The notes under the pieces were generated by a model. That model worked only from the letters and a program-made list of their open reading frames with translations. It searched no databases and was not told the origin of the DNA. From Nectonema munidae (taxonomy: Eukaryota; Nematomorpha; Nectonematoida; Nectonematidae), in assembly GCA_030549495.1 (NCBI GenBank), contig JAUIRK010000953.1, positions 710,001-774,000 on the forward strand: a stretch of 64,000 nt of DNA. The letters are read 5' to 3'. This document shows, one piece after another, positions 10,477-22,100 of the stretch (position 1 is the stretch's first letter; each line of letters begins with the position of its first letter). Made by a program: the position numbers and the translations under genes.

Positions 10477-12786
10477 CAGTGGACTCTCCCAAAACTGGAC
10501 TCTCTCCAGATCGAAAAAATTTTCCGGTATTTCGAAATTCCGGTTTCTCGAAACGGTCATTTTTTTTATACTAAAAAACCAAATCTAACATAAAACTTAT
10601 TCTATAAAGAAAGCCTATAACACTCTTTTTAAGGTTGTCTACAAACTAAAGTCTAAGTTAAAAAATTTTATAAATAAAAAAAAATTATTTTTTTATTAGC
10701 CATTGATCTAAATTTATTTGTTTTAAATTAGATAATAACACTCTTTTTAAGGTTGTCTACAAACTAAAGTCTAAGTTATAAAATTTTATAAATAAAAAAA
10801 AATTATTTTTTTATTAGCCATTGATCTAAATTTATTTGTTTTAAATTTTTTTCCCATTAAAATTTCTCTCTCAATTTCTTCCGTAAGGTTTTGAAGTTTT
10901 TTATTCAGCTTTTCGTAGTTAGAGGCTTTTATTAAACAGCATTATTTGATCTGATTTATCATAGTTACCATTTTCTTAAAAGTCAAATTCTGATCACCAT
11001 GATCTTTTTCATCATCTTCTTCCTCAACCGCAACTTCAAAATTTTCTTCCTCCTTACTCGATTGATTTTTATAGTAGATTTCAATTAAAGCATTCTCCCA
11101 ATCATTTCCAACTTCCTCCACTGGAACTAGCTCATCTATTTTTTTATAATTATCGAAAGCTGCGAGATCATTCACTTCACTGACCAAATCCTTCAAATAC
11201 TCGTCATCTTTATCTTCAAATTCTCCTTCATTATCATCACTAAGTGTTTTTATATCAAATCCACATCTTTTAAAGCACTTGGAAATCAAATCACAATCAG
11301 TCGTTTCTTTCCATGCTTGGGAAGACCAATTTACAGCGTCTAGAACACTAATTTGTCTCCCGATATCGCTCCCTGTATTCACATCATCAATTTTGGAAAG
11401 CACACTGCGTAACAATTTCACCCTATACTTGTTCTTGAAAACTTTAATTATGCCTTGATCCAACGGTTGTAATACGGATGTTGTATTTGCTGGAAGAAAA
11501 GCAAGCTTCACGTGGCTTTTTTCAAAGTGAACGTGTGAAGAGGCATTATCAAGAAATAATAAAATTTTTCGTTTTTGAAATCTCATTTTGGAGTTAAGTT
11601 CATCAAGATATTCCTCAAATAAGGAACCAGTCATCCACGCTTTCCTGTTGACCGGCAAACGCTCCGTGTCAAGTGGATTTAAAACATCTTGGCTTTTGAG
11701 CTCGCCCAATTATCAAGGGTTTTAACTAATTTATAAAAAATTTTCTAATTAAAATTAGAAAAAATATTCAAAAAAATTTGTTTTACCTTTTCTCCAATCA
11801 TGCTACAAGTCAACATTATTGTTATTCTCTCCTTAGAAAACTTGATTCCTTTGACATCATCATTTTTGAAGGACAAAATTTTCTCCGGCAAAGCTCGAAA
11901 AAATAAACCAGACTCATCACAATTAAATATATTTTCGGGCGTATACCCTTCGCATAAGTGATGAATACTCTTTTTCCAATCATTAACACCTTCCATATTT
12001 ACATCTCCCCTTTCTCCACAAACTGTAAGTTGCTTTATATCGTGTCTTTTTTTCCATTTGCTAAGCCAACCTTCTGAAGCTTTAAAGTTTTCAATATCCA
12101 TTTTTCAGCGAATTGTTTATTATGGATCCAGAAACAGGAATATTCTTGTCGCGTGCAGTTTTGAACCAGCTAAGCATTAATTCATGAATATCAGTAAACT
12201 TTGTTTTAATCACTCTAATTTTGGATGCACATGTTGCTTTGCTTTGAATTTATATTTATCCTTAGCCTTCAAAATATCGTAGATGGTCGACTTGCCTAAA
12301 GAGTATTTTATTGTTGCCTCGGCAAAGCTCAACCCCTTTTCAACATCATTTATCAAACTTATTTTTGAATTTAAGTCAAGCTCATTTCTTTTTCTTAGAG
12401 GCATTATGCTTTTTTCAAACTAATGAAGAAAAGGTGCACAAAAATTCAATTAATTTATCTACAAATAAAAAAACGTTCAAATATAATGCGAATTTTTCAA
12501 GTTTAAGATAAAGTAAATTACCATTTTAGTTTTATGAAACGTAAAAAGTATAAAAATAATAATGGACTCAGCAAGAAATATCATGAATCTAAGCCCAAAT
12601 TCAGGTTTAAAGAACAATATTTTGTCTGTTCGGACAAAAATTTTTTCCTGTTTCCAGAATTTTGAATTCCGGTTTATTTTAGTTGGCATAACGTATTAAG
12701 TATAGGCAAATTTCAGGACCGAAAAAATATTCCAGTTTCTCATAAATTCCGGTTTTTGGAGAGCCCGGTTTTAGGAGAGTTTACTG
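10477..12786 (-). mobile_element. pogo/Tigger-type DNA transposon, complete from TIR to TIR
   Basis: The left end CAGTGGACTCTCCCAAAAC at 10477 and right end GTTTTAGGAGAGTTTACTG at 12786 are inverted repeats, flanked by TA on both sides (10475-10476, 12787-12788). The 2.3 kb element encodes a minus-strand CENP-B/Tigger-like transposase. Near the left end a 118-bp segment is tandemly duplicated (10617-10734 and 10735-10852). It sits between mL37 and the transglutaminase, just past the mL37 polyadenylation signals. Confidence 0.85.
10942..12404 (-). pseudogene. pogo/Tigger transposase (DD29D) with a 61-bp intron
   Basis: Cuts and pastes the element. In coding order: a psq-type helix-turn-helix (12404-12210; LSFAEATIKYSLGKSTIYDI); a CENP-B-type HTH, frameshifted (WFKTARDKNIPVSG; DIENFKASEGWLSKWKKRH); then the DDE domain with NCDESGLFF (first Asp), LLFLDNASSH (second) and LQPLDQGII (third). 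There are 29 residues between the second and third Asp. At 11786-11726 a GT...AG stretch separates GEK from a sequence that reads LKPLIIGRAQKPRCF once the stretch is skipped, which is the exact family motif, so it is probably a real intron. Small indels lie around 12210 and 12105 and a stop near 11690, so this copy is likely inactive. The acidic C-terminal tail is intact. Confidence 0.8.
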
Positions 12787-12956
12787 TATTATCAATAACT
12801 GTTTATATGATTTCCAAATCTTTTCAAATAATTATAATTTTATTAGTTTTTTTTCAACGAATTATTCAGTGGTATTTTTCAGTAAAGTTCAAAAGTCCTG
12901 AAGGTAGAAAACGGGTTCTGTTGAAAAAAAGTCAGAGTTAAGATATAATGATACTT

Positions 12957-13652
12957 TTGTTCCGAACAGTGAATGGACTTTTCGTCTAACAGACGTATAG
13001 TCGCTGGACGATTCGTCGAAAGAGTTTTCGACAGCCAAAAATTGTATGCTTTTTATACTGTTAAACAGCCAATCAGGTAATTGCTTAATTATTATAAGCA
13101 CTTTAAGAAACAATATATAAGTGAGATTTCCTTTTTACCAATTTTGCTGGAAGGCTACATACACTTCAAACTCGTAAGGCTTATGAATTCAGTAGTTAAA
13201 TTTTTGACAAGAGCATTTAGTAATTTTGTGAGTAAATGGAACTAATATTTTTTCTCACACTGAAAAAATGCAGTAGCACGATATGAAGCGTGACACGTTT
13301 ATATAATTTTAGTCTAATTATAAAGTTTTATATCTATTTCAATAAAAGCAGTGTTACTCCTCAAATAGAAATGTTTTTTATTTTATTTATTGCGTTTTAT
13401 TTTAATATGTTAAAGTTCCTTTTACAAAAATCTGAAGTAAAAACTCTCTCTTAATTTCAATTTATATAGAGAGGTAAATTTTTTGTTTGCTTACAAAAAT
13501 ACATTCATGCAACATAACAATCGTTCGCAACGAACGAACCTTTCTGCAGTAAGACTGTACGTTCAAATATCCACACAAGAAACGCCCTGATGATATACGT
13601 CTGCTCGACGAACTGTCTGTCGAAGAAGTTCCCGGACAGCCTCCGAACAAGG
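12957..13652. mobile_element. Probable foldback element
   Basis: The left part (GGACTTTTCGTCTAACAGACG, then GTCGCTGGACGATTCG) and the right part (GTCTGTCGAAGAAGTTCC, CGGACAGCC) are imperfect inverted copies built of GGAC/TTCG/CAGAC words. Ends and target duplication could not be fixed. It resembles in style the GGT...ACC foldback elements at 45985 and 60936. Confidence 0.4.
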
Positions 13653-14279
13653 AAAGCAAACAACCAGTTTTATAACAACGCTTAATGTGGCATAGATACA
13701 ATGTAGAAGAGTTTATAGTAAGAATAAAAACTTTACAGCCTGGCTCAATGCCAAACAGAAATCAAGAAAGATATAATGAATATCAAGGGAAAATTTAAGT
13801 GTCAAACACTCTCCACCTTATCATATAAAACGAAAATAAAATACTGACTGTTTTCTCTGGACGATGCGTACTTTTGGTTTATTCGGAAGGAAAAATTTCT
13901 ACAAGCCTTAGAAGCATGGGCGTAGGCAAAAAAATGCAGCGAGAGGCATTGTTGTGAAAATCACTGTAGATGAGAGGTTAAGGGGCATAGACTCAGCGCG
14001 ACGGTTGTTGATGAAAGATGCGCACACCTTGAAAAGAATTTGAAACCGACAAAAAATTATTTTAAAATTCAAACTTATTTTTTTTCAAAATTATTCTAAA
14101 TAACTAATATTATTTTTTGTCAATTTATTTTATTTTTTATCAATTCCAAGTAATCGAGCGTAAACAGAAATGCGAAGTACACATCAGTTCGTGCACAAAC
14201 GAGCTGTTACTTCTCACCGAAGAAGTAATGAGACACTATTGTAAAAGCTGCTAATGAATTTAATGGATTTTCTATCTTG

Positions 14280-14990
14280 CAGACGAAACTCTGACATCTC
14301 AGGCACCGAACAACTGTTTATTGGAGTACGACTTGTTGGGCTGCCATGATCAATGGAATGACTCAGCCATCATACTTGACGAATTCTTTGGATTTGTTCC
14401 ACTGGAGATTGCAGCCCCAACCAAAAAATATTAGTCTTAACCTCTACAAATTTCATGGCCAAGTCTAAAATGGATGCTCAACTTTTGCAGGGGTACAAGC
14501 TCGTATCAGAAACACTTATCCTAAAGCTGGTTTCGTGCACTGCTCTTCACATCGACTTAATTTGGTGTTTTATCATCTGAACTCCGTTGCATATGCTCGG
14601 AATCTGACTGGAGCTGTTAAATCTATCATTAGACTTTTTCTTGACAGTCCAAAATGCACGAGACTCGTTCCAAATATGCTTCTGTTGTATGAAAATGAGA
14701 TGGAGCGAAAAATTCAGCAGTGGTGGAGAGAGTGACGCACACCTACACGCAGTCGCCATAAATACGATGGCAGTCAAAGATCCCATTGGCCTGTTGATGA
14801 AGAATTTACAAGATCACCGGGATGGGGCAGACCACGTGTTCTCAGGAGATATCATCTCTGGTGTGAAGATATTAGCATAAGAACTTTGCATAGAATTTAC
14901 TATGCCTCGCATATGCGCACACAGATCCACCGGTCAAATGTAGGAGGCTCTCGATTGAAGAATATTATCGCCTCACGTTTTAAATTCTAA
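14280..14990 (+). pseudogene. hAT transposase fragment (ZMYM1/52K-repressor type)
   Basis: Pieces in several frames read FFGFVPLEI, then VQARIRNTYPKAGFVHCSSH and RLNLVFYHLNS, then TGAVKSIIRLFLDSPK, then RWSEKFSS, MPRICAHRSTGQ and SIEEYYRLT. This order and these motifs (P.A.YVHC.SHRLNL, RW, S.PR...Q..R.N) belong to hAT transposases related to ZMYM1-like proteins. Several frameshifts and stops interrupt it, and no terminal repeats were recognised. Confidence 0.7.
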
Positions 14991-15837
14991 TTCTGAAAAG
15001 ACCTAATATCAAGTTTTGTGGTTTCGTTTAGCAGGTGTTTGACATTTTTTTGAAGGTTTTAATAAAAGGCAATTTTTTTATTTAGTCTACAAAGTAAATT
15101 TTTGTTTTAAAAAAAATTAAAAAACTTTTTTGATTAGAAATAAGTTAATTTGATCTATTTTTATTTTAAATCACATTTTTCAAATTCATTTATTTCATGA
15201 AAAAAAAGAAGAAACTTTCTTTGTAGAAAATCACAGAAACGCCGTTCAACATAAAAGTCAACTCAGCAATTTAACTGAAAAGAAAGTCTTGAATCATTTG
15301 TGAATCTATACTTACAGATGTGATTTTACTAAAAAGTTTATGACAGCGTTTCTAGAAGCTGGCATTCCATTGCATAAATTGAATCATTAAAGTATTAATA
15401 AAACTTTGAAAACAATGCCAAATCACTGGATCCAATAAGATTAATCGATGAATTTGCTTCAAAAAACTCTAATCTAAAAAGCTCTTAATGAAAAAAGATT
15501 ACTCTCAACTTGTTCATATTGAATAAATAGCAAAGTATTAAATTTTCAATCAGAGGTGCCTATAAGGTTGTTAACAAAATTGAAATAAGTATGCATCTCT
15601 TTGAAAATAACTTTTCTGTGATAAGAGAATGAGATCATACATAAATGACCTCGCCCTAAATATTTAAGTCTTTGACCCCCTCTTTCCCCTATCATGATTT
15701 TACCCCTCCTACTCTAGTTTTTAATACAGAGTATCTAAAATTAGTTTACCTCCCTCCCCTCAGGTAGAGGACGTCATATATGTATGCTCCCTAAGAGCTT
15801 TATTCAATAGGAACAAACTTTTTAAAGAATTGAAATT

Positions 15838-16322
15838 TAATTTTTTAGGTCAATAAAGTCAACTTTTCCTCGCACTGCTAGTAAGTTAGTTATAAGTAGG
15901 GGCAACAAAAATTGACCTAAAAAATTCTGAAAAGTTGAAAAATTTAATAAAAAAAATTTTTTTTTAAAAAAAAAATTTTTCAAAAAAATTTTTTTAAAAA
16001 AATAACTATTTTTTTTATAATATAACAAAAAATTCTTGAAATTTTCCTCTTGGAAAATTTTTCTTTTTTGGGAAAAATTTTTTTTAAGAGGAAAAAAATC
16101 TCTCCCCCCCTTGTGTTGTTGTTTTTTAATTTTGAGGGGGAAATATAAATATAGAGACACACTTTTCTCCCCCCTTTTTTTTTTTTATAGGTGGTGTTTT
16201 TTTTTTTTTTTTAAAAAATTTTTTTCTTTTTTTTTTAAAAAAATTTTTTAAATCCTTTTCCCCAAAGGCCCAAAAAAAAAAAAAAAAAAAAAGAGGAAAA
16301 AAAAAAAAGGAAAAAAAAAAAA

Positions 16323-16362
<40 letters not shown>

Positions 16363-16460
16363 TTATTATATCAAATATCGTCAAATAAAAAAATTGACCT
16401 AACAAAAAAAATTGACTATATGGAAAAAAGTTGACCCAACATAAAAAAGTACACTTTAAT
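15838..16460. repeat. Palindromic low-complexity element with 38-G run
   Basis: Left words TTAGGTCAATAAAGTCAAC and GACCTAAAAAATTC, and right words TTGACCTAAC and GTTGACCC, are inverted relative to each other. The core (15950-16360) is long T and A runs followed by 38 consecutive G (16323-16360). Either a foldback element with an expanded homopolymer or a stretch distorted in assembly. Non-coding. Confidence 0.45.
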
Positions 16461-16609
16461 TGACATAAAAAATACGAAAAAAAGTATATAAAACTGGAGA
16501 TTGGATAAATATATAATGATAAATAAAATGTATTGATATTATAAGTTTAAATAACTTATTTCATTAACAAAACGTCTGTGTAAATTTGCATCTTAAAAAT
16601 TTTAAGAAA

Positions 16610-16785
16610 CAAATAGAAATCTTGGAGCATACCAAACTTGATCGAGTTTGTTTTTAAGGGCGTTGACTCTAAGAAAGTTAACCCCTTCATTAGACCAGGG
16701 AATTCCAGTCATTAAAAGCCCTTTGTGTCGAGTAAGTTTGATCGTGGTTATTCTGAAAACATTCACGCTTAAACATATAACAATA
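16610..16785 (-). pseudogene. CR1/L2-like LINE 3' scrap
   Basis: Minus strand reads RAFNDWNSL and then, in another frame, VNALKNKLDQVWYAP, the C-terminal tail typical of CR1/L2-clade LINEs (DWNSLP..VV.A.S.N.FK..LD..W). Confidence 0.55.
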
Positions 16786-17209
16786 CAATATATAACATAA
16801 AATTATTTGTAAATATTCATACAAAACATCTTTCTTAACAATGTTGAAGATGGTAATCTGAAGATAATTTGAAAATGGTTGATTGAATGATTGAATGATT
16901 GAAGCTTCATTCTTTGTGAATATGTAATATTGCCATCAAAAATTGAGCAACCTTCTTAGCAACCCCATCGCCTCATATGGATCTCTTGCTGAATATTTGG
17001 ACTCACTTTGAGTTAATTTTTTTATTTTTAAAATAATTTATAAAAATATATGAAAAGCTATATCCTATATACTATGCTAAGCAAGCACTTAAGCTTACTT
17101 GCAGTAATGTAATGAATTAATCAGCATAGATTTTGTACTGGATTATTTTAGTACTTTGCTTGATCAATCAAATATTAGTGTTTTTTTAATTTATTTGAAT
17201 AAACTTCCA

Positions 17210-17325
17210 TTGCTGGACAGGTAGATGGTAAGGATAGTCACAATTAGAAGTCGAGCCCAGACCATCTGGATTGAGACCTCACGCTCTTAACAATAGGCCC
17301 TCTGCCGAGCTTACTAACGAATTTC
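17210..17325 (-). repeat. tRNA-derived SINE (family A), copy 2
   Basis: The minus strand carries a B-box-like GGGCTCGACTTC followed by the family tail GTGACTATCCTTACCATCT, shared with copies at 1743 and 40978. Confidence 0.5.
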
Positions 17326-19057
17326 TAATTCATATTCACAAACAAGATATAAACTTATTTTAATAACAAAATGTAGATACAGCATAACAATTTAATTGTA
17401 AATATTACTACATTTTTTATCCGTGCAGGATATCCAATATTCTGAAGCGATAGTAACGTTTCATCCTTGATATATATTACCTCATCCCCTGGCTCAATAT
17501 TTTTTTTGAAAACGCAGAGAATAACAAAAGAATAGGGAACTAATCGACGAAGTCTTAATTGAAAATAAGAAAGCAAAGTTTTTGCACAAATTTGTAATAA
17601 TGATCTCTAATTGAATTCAAGCTAATCAATCAATAAAAAATTAATATGCGCCATATTTTTTATTATCAATTGTGTTTAATTGTAAATTTTTTAATTTTAT
17701 TTAGGGATATGCCGAAATAGAGAGTTGTTGTGAGCACGTGTCATAAGTGGAGTGAAAAGTCCAGGTAAAACTGGGACTCCTTTTTTCTCGATGATTCTTT
17801 GAGTGAGAGGAATCTCCTTTGAGGGAGCACGAGAAGGATAATTTGTCAAACAAGCATGCAACCTTAAATGCCGAAAGTGAAAATACAAATAAAGTTAGTC
17901 CTTGAGATCTGTAAGGAGAAACCTTGTCTAACAAACTTTTAGTTTATTCGTGTTTCATGGTCCCTGTATTCTCATGTTCCTTATAGTTTTGAAGTCATTT
18001 TCTTTTTTACCATGTCTAATATTCCATACCATATTTTGTTATCACTCTTAGCTCAAATCTTCATCAAAAAGGGTGAGAAATTTGTTTCCATAATCCCATA
18101 AACCGAATCAAGCATATAAATTTTAAATATGTTTGATGAGACCTATTTCAATTTTTCTTTTATTCAAAAAAGTGTTTTATTAAAAAAAAAAGCTTAACAA
18201 TTTTAAAGTGAAACAAATATAAACGGAATATTGAGAATAAAAAACAAATGTGCCTTTGGAATAAAAAAAGGCAAACTCGATTTATCCAATTTTAAAGTGA
18301 GTTTTGTGGAAATACTCTTTAATAGCTTAGAACTATTTTAAAAGCTTTACCATCAAAATAATATACTTTTTTTTTATCGCTGTGTAAAGGTTTATAAAAC
18401 ATTTGATGAGTGGAAAATATTCCAGAGCGTTGTTGCAATCTACTTGGCGTAGGGTATATTAACATTTTTCATGTACCTTGTAAAATATAATGCTAATTTC
18501 GAACCCGTGTTTAAAACTTTTTGATGTTTTAAATCTTTCCTTGATGATGATTTATTTCTTTTTGTACATACTTTTTTTGTCTCTATTTGCACCTTTAGCA
18601 GTGAATTATTGGCATGTGTCAATCTTAATAATACAATGATTTTATTGGTCAAAATATACAGATTTTTGATTTTGAAAGAATATTCATATTTTATCTCGTG
18701 TAAATTATGAAACAAGCAAGTTGACTTGATATAAAATGAACTAAATCCCAATTTAAAAATTCGAAAGTGAAAGTGTATTATGTGGAATGTGTATAACGTC
18801 AATGACATCATTCAAATACTTCAACTTATGTGCACCCAAAATTTACTTAACCTAATAGCTTTGAACGCGCATGAATATTCCTTTGTACAAACTACAAAGG
18901 AATAAAAAAAAATGAGAGAAAAATCGTTCAAACAAGGGCTTCCCAAACAAGGGCACATTTATATATAACAGCCATTGTTTTTATCCTAGAAGTCTTACGT
19001 GACACTTTTCTGTAGAAAGTGATGATTGTGGAGTAAACTTAATTTTTGTTTTTATAG

Positions 19058-19191
19058 TTTTCCTACAAAATTCATTTCATGCTGCTCGAAATGGATGCCG
19101 TAATTATTATGCTCCTGGTTCTTTCCTATATAAAAAATTTTGTTTGAGCTATCCGCCAAATCTGAGGAGTAATGTGCACCAAGGTTTGGAA
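19058..19191 (+). CDS. Candidate 5' exon of the transglutaminase
   Basis: Acceptor TTTTTATAG and donor GAA|GTAAGA bound an open stretch that ends in phase 0, as the next exon (20664) requires. It encodes [17 protein letters not shown] and SNVHQGLE, Cys/Tyr-rich and not part of the conserved fold; it would be an N-terminal extension. I see no homology that proves it. In the +1 frame a run [18 protein letters not shown] looks like a hydrophobic leader but ends at a stop. Confidence 0.5.
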
Positions 19192-22100
19192 GTAAGACAA
19201 TAAACTAATTTCTCTTTAACTATTATTATTTTTTGATGTATTTTTACTCCTAAATTATCTTTTTTTATTTCTAAATCGTCTTTTTTCAATTCTTATTAGT
19301 CTTTTTTAAATCCTAAAATAATTGTGAACTAAAAACAGACAATTCAGAAGTAAAAAAGGTATATATTCACGTATTATCATCTTGTGACCCTTAAATTTCT
19401 GCTCCACCAAGACATGCTTTTATATCACATAACTCCTGCATTTTGCGGATTATTTTTTCTTTGAGAGACGGCATACATTACGCTAACTTTATTTTTGCCT
19501 CCTTGATACCAACAAAAAAATTTTAATCCACTTATTTTTTTGAAAAAAATCATTGAATAAAATCTTTCCGTTCCAACTGATTCAGAAAAGTAAATAATAT
19601 ATTTAAAGATGTATATTTCATGTATATGATAAGACCATAGAATACTGGGTTGGTCTCTAATGTCCCCACTGGCGTAATAATGAATTTTGAAGCAGGGGGT
19701 CCAAAAAATGTTCAGCAGAGGAGTGGGAGGTGTATACAATATCAACTTTTTTTCTCAGGGAAACTAAAGTTTTGTCAGGGCAGCCAAGACATACAACGCT
19801 TCTGGGGTGCATCTGATTTCAATTTTAAATTGTATCAAAAGATGGAGATAGCGATTTTAGGAAATTTTACCGAAATTGAAGGATATATCATTCAAGCACT
19901 TTTATACAATAAATGTTTTATTTGAGTTTTCATCATACTTGAGGTTCGATCTGCACGAATCATGACCAACTAAAAAGTCGTCTTATCTTTCAAGATTCTA
20001 TTTGTTTCATTTACTAATTCCAAAAAATTTTGCCTGCTTAAATTCGCTGTTCTGAAAGTAGCACAACAAAACATATTTAGAGATAAAAAGAAAGGCGTAA
20101 TGGGCTGTATAAATCGCGTAGAAAAAAGGCAAAACTTCTATGAGTGCACAGGGCCTTCGTGTCAACGTGTTTCGTAAAGAGAGGCAAACATGATACCTTT
20201 CCACAGAAGGTCAAGGCGTTGTTTTCAACGAAGCTGAATTCCCCACATACTCTGGCAGGCTGTTCCAGTCTTTGATAATTCTATTAGAGTAGAAACTTCT
20301 AGAAAAGCGTTTTTTATGTTCATTTTCGTTTGAATCCCATCACATTTCGGTTCTTGAGTGTTGACATTTTTATTTTCCAAACGCCGTCATATTCGTTCTC
20401 TTACTATGATATACTTTGTTGATGATCAAATCTAAATGCTTCTCATTGTCTCCTACCCCTTCTATTTTTGAAAAGAAATTATCCATCATTTCTTTATTGA
20501 AATGGAATATATGTATAGTTGGAAAATATGTACTTTATCGAGATCTTGTTTTTCTTTAATTTCATTGGATATTTGATCAAAGAAGAAATCTTTCTTTAAT
20601 TTGATTCGCTAAAACTTTTTATTAGCATTCGAAAGAAAGAATGTCATCATTCACCATTTTTAGATAATGAAAGTGTATGCCAACTTTGAAAGAAATGGAG
20701 AGAGGCATGGAACGAAGTACTTTCACTGCATGCTCACAAAAAAGAAGTTGACGGTGCGAAGAGGCAAAACGTTCTACATCGATCTTCACTTTGACGTGGA
20801 GTATGAAAGAAGCTTGCATCAAATTGTTCTCTGGGTTCACTTGAGTAAGATTCCCCTTCTTGTTATTTTCTTACGCCTATTTTAACTTAAGACGTTGGAG
20901 ATGTTTAATTACAGGCGCGTGGGAAAATGTTTACGAAACTAGATTTTGAAACCTTTTTTTTCATAAAAATTTAGAATTATAAAATCTACGGATAAAGAAT
21001 TAAAAGCATATTAAAGAACAGATTAAATTTAAAATGTGATTTTTAAATATGAAGTGAATCTAGTATACAGACGTCGCCCAAACTTTTTAGTCTCTTGACG
21101 CGTTTTGAGAATTTGGAATTGTAATCTACACCCCAATATGATGTCGATAAAATTGATTATTATTAAATATGTGAAATTCAATTCCAAAGCCTCTAGAATA
21201 TCGCTATTCTCCGCAACATTGTAATTTCCGCCAAATTAAGGAATAAAAAATGTGAAAAATCCTATTTTTATTTTATTTTTAATTTCAATTCCATTTCAAC
21301 ACGAATACAAATATGGACTCCCTAGGTGGTCGAATATCGAGTCCTTTGAGGATCCCTCATCTAGTACAATAAAGTCTCTTTGTGTCAAATTCAGAGAAAC
21401 CGAACAAGCGCGTGTGTCTAAATTTTTTCATACTCTCGACTTTAAAAAAGTGTTCTACAAGTTAAAAAAACATTATCAACGCAAAGTCGGATATGTCAAG
21501 TATTCGTTTATTTAAAAGAAAATGAGTTGTCCTAATGATGTATGATAGAAGTTAGTTTCTCCATTTGTCTGAAAGTGTCACTTTTTTGATAACGCAAGAA
21601 GAAAAAGAACGAAAACTTTTAAGAATGAAAACAACATTAGAGTGTGTTCATTGATACAATAATCATAAAGATAAAGGTAGAAATGCAACAGAGTGAACAA
21701 AAGAATATAAATATAGTTGTCACAGCAACAATTTGTTTAACAAGTAAATTTTTTATTTTATTTTCTGTATGTTTGAAATTTAAATAAAATTTTAGCGATT
21801 ATAAAAAAAAAGAATCTTCAATAATAGTGAAAATTTTTATTTTTAAATTTGAATTTTTTTGAAATATTTATCATTTGGGGTTATAACTATGAATATAATA
21901 TGTACGGTTTGGGGTGTTTTGAAGGCACGATTGCGCTGCTTGTATCGAACTATGAGGAAAGAAGGCTTGATTCCGGTTCAAAGCCAAGACCTTGACTTAT
22001 GGAGACCTAGTATCTAACCAACCTTACACACGCCTCCTTATATTATCAGGCATACATTTTTATTATTGTGTACATTTTTTTGGATAAAAAAAATAAAATC

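Noticed and set aside
17355-17576. Minus-strand frame with EPGDEVIYIKDE, reminiscent of an integrase C-terminal fold
   Set aside because: Single short motif, no neighbouring catalytic domain; likely chance.
18440-18811. 123-codon minus-strand open frame
   Set aside because: Low-complexity AT-driven composition, no domain, no splice or start context.
21252-21515. 87-codon + frame within the transglutaminase intron, considered as an exon
   Set aside because: Exons 20844 and 22392 already join in phase with continuous homology, leaving no room for it.
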